Shown one piece after another: positions 33,001-42,300 of a DNA stretch of 64,000 nt. The stretch comes from Chrysogorgia sp. JL179-B06 (Eukaryota; Cnidaria; Anthozoa; Scleralcyonacea; Chrysogorgiidae), in the NCBI GenBank assembly GCA_035772405.1, contig JAYKKM010000049.1, positions 1,953,501-2,017,500 on the forward strand, given 5' to 3'. Below the pieces are notes generated by a model. It did not search any database and was not told the DNA's origin. It was given only the letters and a program-made list of their open reading frames with translations. Position numbers and translations under genes: made by a program. Numbering within the stretch: position 1 is the first letter of the stretch; the number at the start of each line of letters is the position of its first letter.

Positions 33001-35952
33001 CAAAATAAACAAAGCAAATCTGGCAACAGGCCAGTTGCTGTCTTTTATAATTTCTTTTTGAATAGAGGATGAGCAAAAGCAAATCTGGCAACAGGCCAGT
33101 TGCTGTCTTTTATAATTTCTTTTTGAATAGAGGATGAGCAAAAGCAAATCTGGCAACAGGCCAGTTGCTGTCTTTTATAATTTCTTTTTGAATAGAGGAT
33201 GAGCAAAAGCAAATCTGGCAACAGGCCAGTTGCTGTCTTTTATAATTTCTTTTTGAATAGAGGATGAGCACTAAACCAGAGAAAGTCAAAAGGCATTTTG
33301 CATTTCCTCTGCTATGTTTGTATTATTAGGTATGCCTTGGTCGTCTAGTTTCCTCTGCACATTTTCATTTCCCCAAACATTTATAAGAAGCAAAGTCTCT
33401 TCGTCAGTCCAGGGTGAAGATCTGGTAAAACCGTAATGGGCAAGACTAAATTCATGGTTTACTGTAAAACGTTTTAAAAAACGTAAACAAATAATTTGGC
33501 AGTTGTTTTGTTTTTAGTTGCATACACCATTGACCACTTGTACTGCGAACAACTACCTCGACATGGAAACCAATCCATTTCCAGCCCAAAACCAGTCCGA
33601 TTGCATTCACACTTAGTTGAGTCCAATCCGAGTCCTTTCTCAGACCACCTTGAATATAGGTGGACTCAAATCCAGTCCAATTGCGTTCACACTGTCGGAT
33701 TCGCAATCCAAATGTAGTCCAAATCCGCTAGTGCGAACGCACCTTATGAGTCCTGCCTTTGTCTATTGTAATGAACACGTTGGAACTGAAAAGAAAGTCG
33801 GTTACAAACTCGCACGTTTGAAACGTAAACATATCCGTTAAAACACTCACACCTAAAGGCGTATGGAGGGTGATGTCCGCCAAAATTAATGTTTACATTT
33901 TGCATTCCAATTTGTACATTTTGTTATTGACACAATGCGTTATGACATTAAAGAATTGAATTATGACATAATGTTACATCATCACAATGGAATGTCTCAG
34001 GATATGCCTCAACTTGAGGCCAAACTGAGCAAACAGAGGACAAAACGATGTGTGGCACTCAGAACACCACTTTGGGGTCGGCACTAGATCATATCCTTCA
34101 TGTGATCATATTGAACGGAAGTATTGAGTTTGAGTCTCCTCGTGCTGTCATAAACAAAACACTGCAATCAATATTATTATCTCAGACGAGTAAAAATTGG
34201 TCGTGGGCGAATGATTCGCCTTAAATAAACGCCACACAAAGTGGAGACTTACAAAAGCTGATGATGTCAAAGGTAATTTTTAATATAAGCTGCTTCCCAG
34301 TGCCAGTGGTGAGGAGTTTAAAACAAATCAGCTTCAAAGCACGACTAATCGGAACTTGTAAGTTTACTTATAAGTTTATCTGTTACACATTTATTTGACG
34401 TATTACCGTATATCACTGTGCATAAGTCAATTTCCTAGGACCAAAAATTGATGTCAAAAACCCGACCTCGACTTATACGAAGGGTCATGAAATCATAGAA
34501 TGGATAAACTAGTACCCAGTAAAACAACAAGAAAAGGACAAAATGTGCTGATCGTGGATCGAATTGCCACTGGCCGAAACTCAAAGAATAGCTAGCCAAG
34601 TGGATCTGTGGATACCATGTATATATTATTTAATCTTTGTTTGTAAAACCATTTCTTTATAAGACTAGGTCGACTTGTACGGCGTGATATACGGTATTCG
34701 TGTGAAACAAATGATTCTTCGTCCAAACTAAATACGTTAATACGGCAATTTTGGTCACAAGCTGGCTCACTTGCTTTGTTTTGAACACGATACGTGTATT
34801 TAATATTCATTACCACTATTGAGAAAATGCGAATCTCAGCCACATCTAGCTCAAACATTCAAGGATTTGAAACCAAAGGAAGTAAACAACGCTGATGACT
34901 TCCCGAATAAGTTTGCCTTGTAAAATTGCAAATGGGGTGTTACATTGTGCAATGCTGAAAATAGTTGATCATTGCAGAAAGTAGAACTAGATTCTACTTT
35001 CTGCAACAACTTGTGTCGCAACTGAGGGGCGTAGCACTCTCTGCCGCAGAGGCTTCTTGCACTTTTATATATAGTAATATACTATAATTTGCTTGTATTG
35101 GGCTCACAGGGAGTTTTGGGGGTGCGTGGAGCCTGCGCTGCCCAAACTATATTATATCAACCTCGTACCCAATATATATATATCTGCCCGAACTCTAAAA
35201 AAAGCGCAAGAAGCCTCTGCAGAGGCGAGTGGGGGTGTAGGAAGCTTGGTAAACTTAGGGGGGCCGGCTAAAGCAAAATTTTCGTTCGCTAAATTCTAGA
35301 ATACACGTCCACTTTCACTATTTGCATCTGTTGACAGTTTATTAAAATAAAAGGGTCAAATTACGGAAAGTTCATCATATACAATTACTTCGTTCTATTT
35401 TAAAACCCCATTTTAGAGCAACCTGGTTTCCATTTCTGACTTTAACTTTTCGTTGTACCTGTTGACATTGTTTCGGTTTGTTTTCAACCAGGCTACCTTT
35501 TAGCCTCAATCATTCCGCGATTTCCACCCTTCTGGTTTGTTAAAAAAGAAAGCCTACTAGAGTAGAGCCGCGTAGACTAGAGAAATATTAGTATTACTGT
35601 ATTGTTATATGAAACAAGTTGCACGAAAAATTGCATAGTGTATTACAGCGCCTTAACAGTTGCTTGCAAAATAACCAACAACACTGCAACAGTAAACAAG
35701 TTCAATATTGCTGTTTTGTTGTAACTAACCATTCAATTCCACAGTTGGTATTTCGTCTTCGGCTACATACAGCCTGGAGATTGCTTGGCACAGCTCAACA
35801 TAGGATAATGGCCTCCACTCTTCCAGGGTATTCAAATCTAGTTTCGGAATAATTTCCGGAATAAAAAGCCCACCATCCTCCGCGTAGCTGTTAAATAAAA
35901 CTTCTTCAAATGATAATCCAATGACGTTTCCACGTGTACTGCAATACTTCAT
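20855..35952 (-). CDS. THNSL2: Threonine synthase-like 2, complete six-exon gene
   Basis: Exons 35952-35730, 28350-27781, 26953-26808, 26317-26198, 24751-24615 and 21068-20855 join with matching phases and GT-AG borders into 1410 nt (469 aa; the vertebrate protein is about 480 aa). It is a fold-type II PLP enzyme. M-K-Y-C-S-T-R-G and E-D-G-G-L-F-I-P open it, the Schiff-base lysine is K113 in A-F-K-D-L-A-L-S, S-G-D-T-G-S-A-A is at about 142-149 and the phosphate-loop P-T-G-G-A-G-N at about 256-262. The C-terminus keeps M-R-K-G-D-N-W. Mouse THNSL2 acts as a phospholyase on O-phospho-homoserine and O-phosphothreonine rather than as a threonine synthase, and that activity is likely here. All introns carry repeats; intron 1 is 7.4 kb. 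Confidence 0.93.
21142..21942. mobile_element. Poly-G/C-tailed inverted-repeat element in THNSL2 intron 5
   Basis: The ends read AGGGAGTGTTCATAATTTAC and, reversed, AGGGAAGGTTCATAATTTAC. Both are followed inside by long G runs (21165-21183, mirrored at 21895-21920). A 26-base C run lies at 21781-21806. No coding sequence. Confidence 0.75.
22050..22190 (+). repeat. Retroelement-like fragment with hammerhead-like motif
   Basis: CTGATGA is followed by GGACA-CAT-TGTCC and GAAA at about 22135-22160. The upstream block (ATATGAAAGCTGCTAAGTTC, 21991-22010) recurs at 56829-56848, so this is a dispersed repeat. Confidence 0.5.
22196..22698. mobile_element. Palindromic TTAA element in THNSL2 intron 5
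   Basis: Arms of about 200 bp starting AGTGTTTATGCAGTGAAAAA are reverse complements with modest divergence; TTAA flanks both ends (22192-22195, 22699-22702). No ORF. Confidence 0.85.
23180..23365. repeat. CGGATCGGAT-type degenerate repeat
   Basis: Repeated TCGGATCGGAT and its complement through about 180 bp. Confidence 0.8.
23420..23736 (-). pseudogene. Crypton/DUF3504-like fragment
   Basis: The minus strand encodes P-V-S-T-R-Y-A-A-K-W-A-V-K-I-F-N-D-W and, after a frameshift near 23625, E-D-E-N-V-R-E-I-Q-S-L-S-T-A-L-D. The order S-T-x-x-x-x-K-W-x-x-x-x-F-x-x-W then I-Q-S-L-x-T resembles the N-terminal part of cnidarian proteins related to Crypton recombinases (ZMYM2/QRICH1-like). No catalytic part remains. 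Confidence 0.45.
24455..24583. mobile_element. Palindromic TTAA MITE next to THNSL2 exon 5
   Basis: Perfect inverted arms of about 38 bp starting CCTCGTTTGCTTGGTCTGTA, flanked by TTAA (24451-24454, 24584-24587). The palindrome extends a few bases beyond TTAA. Confidence 0.88.
24615..24751 (-). CDS. THNSL2: THNSL2 exon 5
   Basis: 137 nt between ttgtag and AAAAG|gtacag. Encodes V-S-H-E-E-I-V-D-M-M and L-I-D-P-H-T-A-I-A, the P-H-[ST]-A-x-A substrate-domain motif. A palindromic TTAA element starts 27 nt into the following intron. Confidence 0.9.
24805..25689. mobile_element. Inverted-repeat element in THNSL2 intron 4, host of a nested MITE
   Basis: Ends AGTCTCCTTCGCAGCCGTTC and, reversed, AGTCTCCTACGCAGCCGTTC, with arms of about 90 bp including GCGACATTCCATTCCA. 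No coding sequence is recognised. Confidence 0.8.
24934..25340. mobile_element. Long palindromic mariner-type MITE
   Basis: Arms of about 190 bp beginning CAGGGTGTATAAAAAAAACG; TA on both sides (24932-24933, 25341-25342). It shares end style and internal words (GCTCCTGGGAATTTAAAATA) with the element at 55620-55902. Confidence 0.87.
26198..26317 (-). CDS. THNSL2: THNSL2 exon 4
   Basis: Exactly 40 codons between gatgtag and AAG|gtaaga. Encodes P-L-N-M-E-R-I-V-Y-L-L-S-G, the counterpart of the N-M-E-R-x-x-W/Y-x-L-S-G block of animal THNSL2. Confidence 0.92.
26808..26953 (-). CDS. THNSL2: THNSL2 exon 3
   Basis: 146 nt between tttcag and CAG|gtgtgt. Encodes G-V-I-A-Y-L-M-G-L-P-V-K-L-V-A-A-T-N and the family motif N-D-I-F-H-R, ending in A-M-D-I-Q. 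It is too short for a simple ORF scan to show. Confidence 0.92.
27121..27494. mobile_element. MITE with perfect 34-bp inverted repeats and 9-bp target duplication
   Basis: Ends begin CACTCTCCTCCGCAGAGGCT and are identical over 34 bp. AGACCAAAT is duplicated (27112-27120, 27495-27503). It lies in THNSL2 intron 2. Confidence 0.93.
27781..28350 (-). CDS. THNSL2: THNSL2 exon 2 (PLP lysine)
   Basis: 570 nt between an acceptor ttctag and the donor ACAG|gtttgt. It carries the PLP lysine segment, the S-x-S-G-D-T-G-S motif, Q-E-L-Q-M-T-T and V-N-S-I-N-W, and ends in the glycine-rich phosphate loop. Confidence 0.93.
28754..29288. mobile_element. Palindromic TTAA element in THNSL2 intron 1
   Basis: Arms begin AGTGCCTATGTCACAAAAAA and are complementary for about 120 bp; TTAA flanks both ends (28750-28753, 29289-29292). 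Confidence 0.87.
29690..30345 (+). mobile_element. Penelope-like element 3' fragment
   Basis: Plus-strand copy of the PLE C-terminus: C-x(n)-D-T-Y-I-G-E-T-G-R-N, then D-K-R-A-T-R-N-G-D-R-T-N-H-I and a tail leading to the same inverted motif (GATGACCGCCGCTGAGGCCG at 30252-30271) as at 1690-1765. It is 5'-truncated and inserted in THNSL2 intron 1 opposite to the gene. Confidence 0.8.
30593..30742. repeat. 74-bp tandem duplication
   Basis: The block starting ATACTCAACAAAAACTCTAC is present twice, 74 bp apart, nearly identical. Confidence 0.93.
31072..31720. mobile_element. Inverted-repeat DNA element (CAGGGGTGGATC ends)
   Basis: Ends CAGGGGTGGATCCAGAG and, reversed, CAGGGGTGGATCTAAG, with AGCCC outside both. 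The interior contains a block (AAATGCAGGAAATGGCATTT, about 31567) that recurs at 53380-53400 and 63937-63960, so it belongs to a larger dispersed family. Confidence 0.7.
32672..33746. mobile_element. Composite inverted-repeat element with nested tandem repeat
   Basis: Ends TAAAGGCGCATTCACACTAG and, reversed, TAAGGTGCGTTCGCACTAGC. GACTGGATTTGGACT-like words are inverted inside at 32700-32960 and 33590-33720. It sits in THNSL2 intron 1. Confidence 0.75.
33010..33270. repeat. 65-bp tandem repeat, four copies
   Basis: Four near-identical copies of a unit containing GCAAATCTGGCAACAGGCCA at 33014, 33079, 33144 and 33209. There are no spacers of unique sequence, so it is not a CRISPR array. Confidence 0.95.
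34406..34694. mobile_element. pogo/Tigger-type MITE
   Basis: TA-flanked (34404-34405, 34695-34696) ends CCGTATATCACTGTGCATAA and, reversed, CCGTATATCACGCCGTACAA. It shares internal sequence (CGACTTATACGAAGGGTCAT) with the relic at 12684-13278. Confidence 0.82.
35035..35231. mobile_element. Short MITE related to the 27121 element
   Basis: Ends CACTCTCTGCCGCAGAGGCT and, reversed, CACTCGCCTCTGCAGAGGCT. The flanks GGGGCGTAG and GGGGTGTAG match at 8 of 9 positions, consistent with an old 9-bp duplication. Confidence 0.82.
35730..35952 (-). CDS. THNSL2: THNSL2 exon 1
   Basis: 74 codons plus one base, ending G|gttagt. I chose the ATG at 35952 because the family begins M-x-Y-x-S-T-R-G. An in-frame Met 17 codons upstream (36003) would add residues encoded partly by a transposon-like end (CTCCGCAGGCAACTCT at about 35993-36008). 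Confidence 0.88.
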
Positions 35953-36119
35953 GTTTTTACGTTCCCTTCGACTATGGCACACATTAGTCTCCTCCGCAGG
36001 CAACTCTGGGGATTGGGACCGATATTTCCTGCCCGCAATTTTTTACGCCCGCAATTTGTCCAGATGCCTACAACGGACGTTGAAGCGATATATCAGCGGT
36101 TTCACATAAAAAGTTCTTG

Positions 36120-37230
36120 AAAACAAAATCAGATACTCCAGGAGGAGAATATTTCTTGCGCCGTTACAAATTTAGTATGATAACTGGAACTATAAAGGAT
36201 CGTTGATGTTTAGAATTACATAACGCATATCTATTACATAGGGAGATTTAGATACTAGACCACCTCCCCTGACAAGTAAAATCATCTGACATATTCCTCC
36301 AAGGCAGGAGTGGGTCGAATAAATGTATAAAATGTTGTTTCATTTGTCATAAAATGGAGATAGAATGCAAAAACATGATGTACATTTTTAAAGTACAAAT
36401 GAGTCAAACGACTGCACACTGCACTGGGTACTTGCAATGTGAGTGGTTATCAAGGTTATACCATAACCCCCTGGCCGTACTCTCGAAAAAACTCGTTACG
36501 CGCGTGTGTGTGTGTGTGGGGTTAGGATCTTTGTTGTTTTGGGGTTGGTTACAATCCTCTCTCCACATTTCGACCTCAAGGCTATGACTGGAAGGACTGC
36601 CGTTTTCAAAAATTGCTACGTGGAAATTGAGAAATTTTGTCATGTATAAGTAATTCTAGTGTCAATACACTACTTGTGATATTTGATTTTGAAAATATTT
36701 TGTAATTTTTATCTACATGATACATACATGCTACAGTTTCTTACAATTAACACGAAGAAAAATTTTCAAGAGTTTAATGTTAAATGGCTCCTACTGGAGA
36801 ATCTGATGAACATTTTTATGTGGAACCGCTGAGTCGCTGACATATCGTTGACTCGGCCTCCCTCAACGTCCGTGATAGCCTGCGTGGCAGGCGAGAGTTA
36901 TACCCGATTACATCAGTGGTCTCCAGGAATATCTTATATTTTCCCCATGATCGTAAATTGAAGATGGCGTCCGAATTCCAAGATGCCGTCCAAAATCCAA
37001 CATTTGTTTCGCTAATAACTTTTTAAATAGTCGTCCTACAAATATTATGTACGATATATCAAACGCGAATCTGCATAATAATACCCTTCGTAAAAACCTG
37101 CTTATATAACTTTGAAATTAATGGACCATGTTTGAATATTAGACGAATACTCTACTCACAAGTTGGTGATTTTCAGGGAATATACCAAATATTTACACAT
37201 ACACAAATTTACATGTACCTGTACGCATAT
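36120..37230. other. Intergenic stretch upstream of THNSL2
   Basis: No gene is recognised. A short GT run lies at 36503-36518. Upstream control elements for THNSL2 would be expected here, but none can be named. Confidence 0.5.
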
Positions 37231-37237
37231 ACACAAA

Positions 37238-37330
37238 GGAATAAATATATAAAGGAATAAATATATAAAGGAATAAATATATAAAGGAATTAATATATAA
37301 AGGAATAAATATATAAAGGAATTAATATAT
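37238..37330. repeat. About 16-bp tandem repeat
   Basis: Five to six copies of AAAGGAATAAATATAT, with AATTAATAT variants. Confidence 0.93.
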
Positions 37331-37959
37331 CTAAATTAGTGGCTTTTGAGCAATGAGGAACCTGGAACCGTTCCAAACAAACTAAATTATCCCATAAAAG
37401 AAATTATCCCAAAGTCCATTTAAAACATTTAAAAACGAAGAGGAAACGGTCATATGTTCTTTTCTTTGACAAAAGCATTCATTTTAAATCTTTTAAAGTT
37501 TATGTTGCCGAAAAGTATGAATCTCTGTTATAGGAATAATCTTGGCTTATGCTGTTTCGAAGAACTTGTAGAGGTGTCCATGACTCGAGAGTTTTACTTT
37601 TAACACCTCCAGGCTTATAATGCTGATGTACTCAAAAGGATCATCGTGTTATATAAAAAGTGATTTGGAAGGAGATGCTTTGAAAGGAAATGCTTGATAC
37701 TATATATCAGTGGCATAGCAAGCTCAAAAGGATTGGGGGGTGATCAAAGGTTTCAATCCCTAACCAAAACCATCCCTGACTAGTCAATGGCGTGCGGTGA
37801 CTATAACCGCAATGCCGCAAGTAACGCTGAGAAGCCGCCGACCATCTAGGGGACTGGGGAGTCAGAAAATTTTGATTTTTAAAGCTCTAGAATGGCATTT
37901 TCAACGATTTCTACGAGGAATTTTCCAGAAAATTCATTTTCAATAATGAGCGATATTAA

Positions 37960-38655
37960 TAATTTTGGAACAGAAATAGGTTATGTATATAATGCAGCTA
38001 ATAACTAGCCTGCTAAAAACGAATGAAACCCTAAAAGACTAGCCATTTTTATCAGTTTTAAAAGATTGTTTAAATAAAATATATACGCTCCAAAAGATAT
38101 TTAGAGAATGACTGCAACCACTCAGCCAATCCACGTCGAGTATTTCACTGCTCTATATTCCATAGTGTTTTAATTCATCAAAATTAGACAGATTAGTGAA
38201 CTCTATATAGAGTCCACTGAAAGATCTTTTGTTTTCTTTTGTCATAACGCAGTGGACTCTATACAGAGTTCACTAATGAATTCAATAAAGTCAATGTCTC
38301 CGGTAAATGTGCGAGGTAAAAAAACAATTTTATAGTGAAAGTTAAAATTACTTCGTGGATGCAGTCATTATCTAAGACTGTTAGAGCATGGTCACTTGTG
38401 CTCTATTTGGATATAGAGTCCCTCGAACTAGATAAAAGGCCACTCATATAATCATTTATCACAGATTACGTATTGACGATGTAAATGAGTACATCAACAT
38501 AACATTACGTGTCTCTCACTTTCTCCACTGCAGCTGTTACTGAATTATTATATGGTGTTTTTTTTGAATTTGCCATCTACAAATCCCCTCTAGGTTGAGA
38601 CTGCCGAGGTGTATATTATTATCTTCAGACAGGAGTAGAGGTGCACACAATGTTT
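37960..38655. repeat. Dispersed repeat, copy 1
   Basis: Shares several blocks in the same order with 51000-51305: GATTGTTTAA..TATACGCTCC, ATTGACGATGT, TTACTGAATT and ATTATCTTCAGACAGGAGTA. Confidence 0.7.
38193..38277. repeat. Short inverted repeat nested in the dispersed repeat
   Basis: TTAGTGAACTCTATATAGAG pairs with its near mirror at 38252-38277. Confidence 0.8.
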
Positions 38656-38822
38656 TAACGATTTTTCTGTGAAGTGTTTTTCAATTCTTATTTCAAGAAT
38701 TACTTGGGGGATCGGCTGCTACGGTCCTGCATATGATGGAAATGTCAATTTAACACACAGGTTAGATGTAACATACATTTCTATAATGGAAAGGATCCAC
38801 CAGCCAAATACTTTAAAATTCG

Positions 38823-39304
38823 TCAAGACAACGTGCAGTATGTCCCATTGTAACCAGGGAGACAAATACAGTCACCCGTGTAGCAACTGCCACCTATCTC
38901 ACTGCAGTTTGTACACCGAGGGCTTCCTTCCACCTTGATGTAAAACTCAGACTCAATGGTATTGGCATAATTAAACCAAAGAGGTTCCCCAATGTGCATA
39001 TTTGATGCCAAATAGGACTCCATGTTGTTCATGTCGGAACCAGGTGTGACAATGTACTTTTGATCATTTTCTTTTTCTCGTGAGAAAGTTATAGATCTTG
39101 TGAACAAGATTCTTGCTGATAAATAGGTAAATGTTCGTTTGTTTTCGTGGTTCTTGGCAAACGCATGGTAGGTGTCGGCAGCAACTTTCTGAGGTGTGCC
39201 GTGGAAATCTGATTTGGGGAAAAGTAATAGAGGAAATGCAAGGCTTGGATAGACGTCTGGATTCTTGGGACCTTGGGAAAAGAAACCAACGTCATTATTC
39301 TGTA
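38823..39304 (-). CDS. EGF gene exon 5 (EGF-like module 2 and stop)
   Basis: 482 nt. I place the acceptor at gacaaag, before TAC, because only this keeps phase with exon 4; the nearer tacag would give a stop. It encodes an unplaced region with G-F-F-S-Q-G-P-K-N-P and the last EGF module, ending in TGA at 38823. Confidence 0.78.
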
Positions 39305-42300
39305 CTTTGTCAAAAAGTACATCATGCTTTTAAAGGCAATGAACATCCAGAATAAGGTCACTACTAATTTTTAAAAATATTACCATAAGTTTGTAGTATG
39401 TTGCAGCAATGTTTATAGTTACAGGAAAATGTATCACTGCTATTAAAAACACATCTGTTGAAATGACATCTCAAGAGTACACAATTTAACCTTTTTTTCA
39501 ACATGTTTCATTTTAACCTATGGCTATAGCAAATTATATAATGACTCGTATCCAAAGCCAACCTGACCATGCAGCAGAAACCATACACAATTTTGTCCTG
39601 TGGTCTAGCTAATACAGGGCCTGAAATTTTAAATTTTCACTAGCGGTACCAGTGGATGGTCTTTTTCAGGTGCCATTGTAGCACAGAAAAAATACATGGA
39701 TTAGCATACAATTTGTCCAAAATGTCAAAATCGAATTAGTCGGCTAAATAGGCAGATTTCGCTAAATTTATTTATAGATGGGTGGATACAGGGCAGATTT
39801 TGCTAATTTTTTTTATAAATGGATGGATACAGAAAACAAATTCTGTAATTCAAAGGGGACAAATCCCTAGTACATTGTTGTCAGGTAAATGTTAGTCTCC
39901 ACTATCATGGTATCCTGTTGGGATGCTGGAATTATGACATCTAGTATATGTATCCATAATTAAAATCTAGTAGAATTTTTGTATTGCTAGGGTCCTCCCC
40001 ACTGAAGCAAATAGTTTCCAAGGGTTTTTATGAAAGAGGTGCAACATTGACATACTTACCTATTTCACAACGGTCTCCAGAATAACCATCTTTGCACTGA
40101 CAATGGCCGTCTTGTCCACAAGATCCAAAGTAACATGTATGTGAGCATGTAATGTTGGGACAAACTACAGGATCTTGACAATACTCAGCCTAAAAAAAAT
40201 ATCATACAGCTACTTGCCAAAAGTTTAAATACAAGCTCAAAAAGTTCAATATTGTGCAAAATTTAATTACAATCTTTCACAATTACTTATTTACTTGTTA
40301 CGTGAATGTTCGATATACCGATATACCGAAAATACCGGTATTGAATCCAATATCGGTATACCGGTATGACTTTTCCGGTAATACCGATATATCGAAATTT
40401 CCGGTATACCTAAATTTTTTTCGGTATAGCGAAATTTTATATAGCAAAGCACATGCCTAAATCTTAAATTTATATTCTAATACTTCAGCTTGTTTCGCTC
40501 AATCGCGTCCTGTGTAAGCACGTTGCTTTGCGAACGAGTCACAAACAATATTATACCGTAATACCGTATTTTAACTACATTTTGATATTCACAGAGATTA
40601 GAATAAAATCAAGAGTTTTAAGGTGTCATGTTTTGAACTATTAGTTCAATAGTTTGGGGTTTTTTCATGGTTCTGTAGATGCAATAAAACATAACTTTAC
40701 ACAAGGCCCAAAAACCGGTATACCGGAAATACCGGTATAATTTTACCGGTATACCGATACCGGAAATAAACACAAAATGTATCGGATAATGTTAACGAAA
40801 TGTTGGGGCGTCTGTCAATACTTAGACTATGTGCACACGGTGTCGTTTTCAAGCGTTTTTATCTGAAACGCGTTTCAAAAAGTATCGTTTTCACGGGGTG
40901 TTCACACGAAAACGGATGAAAACGACGTCAACTGACGAAAACGTTTTCCAAAACGAAAACGATATCTGATAACCGTTTTCGCAATTGAAAACGTTTTCAA
41001 CTGTGTCGTTTTGCCTTTTGTTCTCGTGTGAACAGGGGAAAACCTTGGGAAAACCCTGAAACGCTGATATTATTTTTGTTCGCCGGGAACTTGATCTTTC
41101 AGCTGGCAACCCTGGTTGTGAACTCGTTATTAATGACAATAACAACAAATAAAAGAAAAAATGCAGCCATTCAATTATTTAATGAGTCAAAAAAGCGATT
41201 AAAACGGCATTTAAAAGTCTTAACAGACGACAGGCCAGACTGTAAACAATGTGATGGAATTTGCGAAAACACTTCGTGTGAACGGAGTGCCAAAACGACA
41301 AAATTGAAAACGACACAAATAAAAACGCTTGAAAACGACACCGTGTGCACATAGTTGCAAATCCCTGTGCTTTGAGGGCCTTCTTTGCTCATTTATAGGC
41401 ATGGATTCAATCGTGGTCTGGACAGTTTTGGGGGGGATGTTTTCCCTTTTTCCCAGAACAATATCCTCTAGTTCAGCAATTGTCCTTGGTCGAGGGTTTT
41501 TTTGCTGATTGTCTTCCTCAGAACTACCACAGGTTCTCCACTGGGTTGAGTTCAGGACTTTTAACTGGCCACTCAAGGCTTGTTACACGATTTCTTGTTT
41601 GCGACGCTTGGAAATGATTTTACAAAATGATAACATGTCAGTCCATCAAGCAAATGTAGCAACAACGTGGAAAACCATAAATCGTGTAACAATTAGCCTT
41701 GAGTGGCCAGCAAAATGTCCTGAACTCAACCCAATGAAAGAAACTGCGGATGGTTCTGAAGAAGGCAATCGGCAAAGGAATACTTGACCAAGGACAGTAG
41801 CTGAACTGGAGGTTGTTGTTCGGGAAAAACGGGAAAAACATCCCCCAAAACAGTCCAGACCTTGGTTGAATCCATGCCTAGACACCCCAACATTTTGTTA
41901 AAAATATCCTATACATTTTTCTTTACTTTAGCTTTAATGAAATCTTGCCAACCAATTATAAAACTAAAAGCATAGTTGAACATGTAACAAGTATAATTGT
42001 GAAAGATTGTAATGAAATTTTGCACAATATTGAACTTTTTGAGCTTGTATTTAAACTTTTGGCAAGTAACTGTAGCTCAGTGGTAAGAGCACGGGTATGT
42101 TAAGCCAGAGACCTTAAATAACGATTGAGACAGTCACAAATTTTCAAAAACACTTGATGAATATATTAAATCTTCTCTCCAAATGTAAATAATATTGATT
42201 TAAATGCTTATTATACAGGAGTTGCATATCACGTCCACTTAGTCCACTACATATAGAAGTTGTTCTATGTGAAGTAAAGATTTGATGTCTCCCAGTAGTG

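Larger units (their letters stand above)
40207..42072. mobile_element. Tc1/mariner-like element, rearranged
   Basis: Inverted ends of about 80 bp (AGTTTAAATACAAGCTCAAA and mirror) with TA on each side (40205-40206, 42073-42074). Inside are two opposed copies of a Tc1-type transposase end: minus strand at about 41600-41360 and plus strand at about 41610-41890. Each has S-L-E-W-P-x-K-x-P-E-L-N-P, and the plus copy has an upstream Q-N-D-N. It is not coding-competent. Confidence 0.83.

Noticed and set aside
33010..33270. CRISPR-like array
   Set aside because: The 65-bp units are directly adjacent with no unique spacers, and the genome is eukaryotic.
38823..39329. Acceptor tacag at about 39300 for EGF exon 5
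   Set aside because: It would put a stop immediately after the join with exon 4; the acceptor gacaaag four bases upstream keeps the frame.
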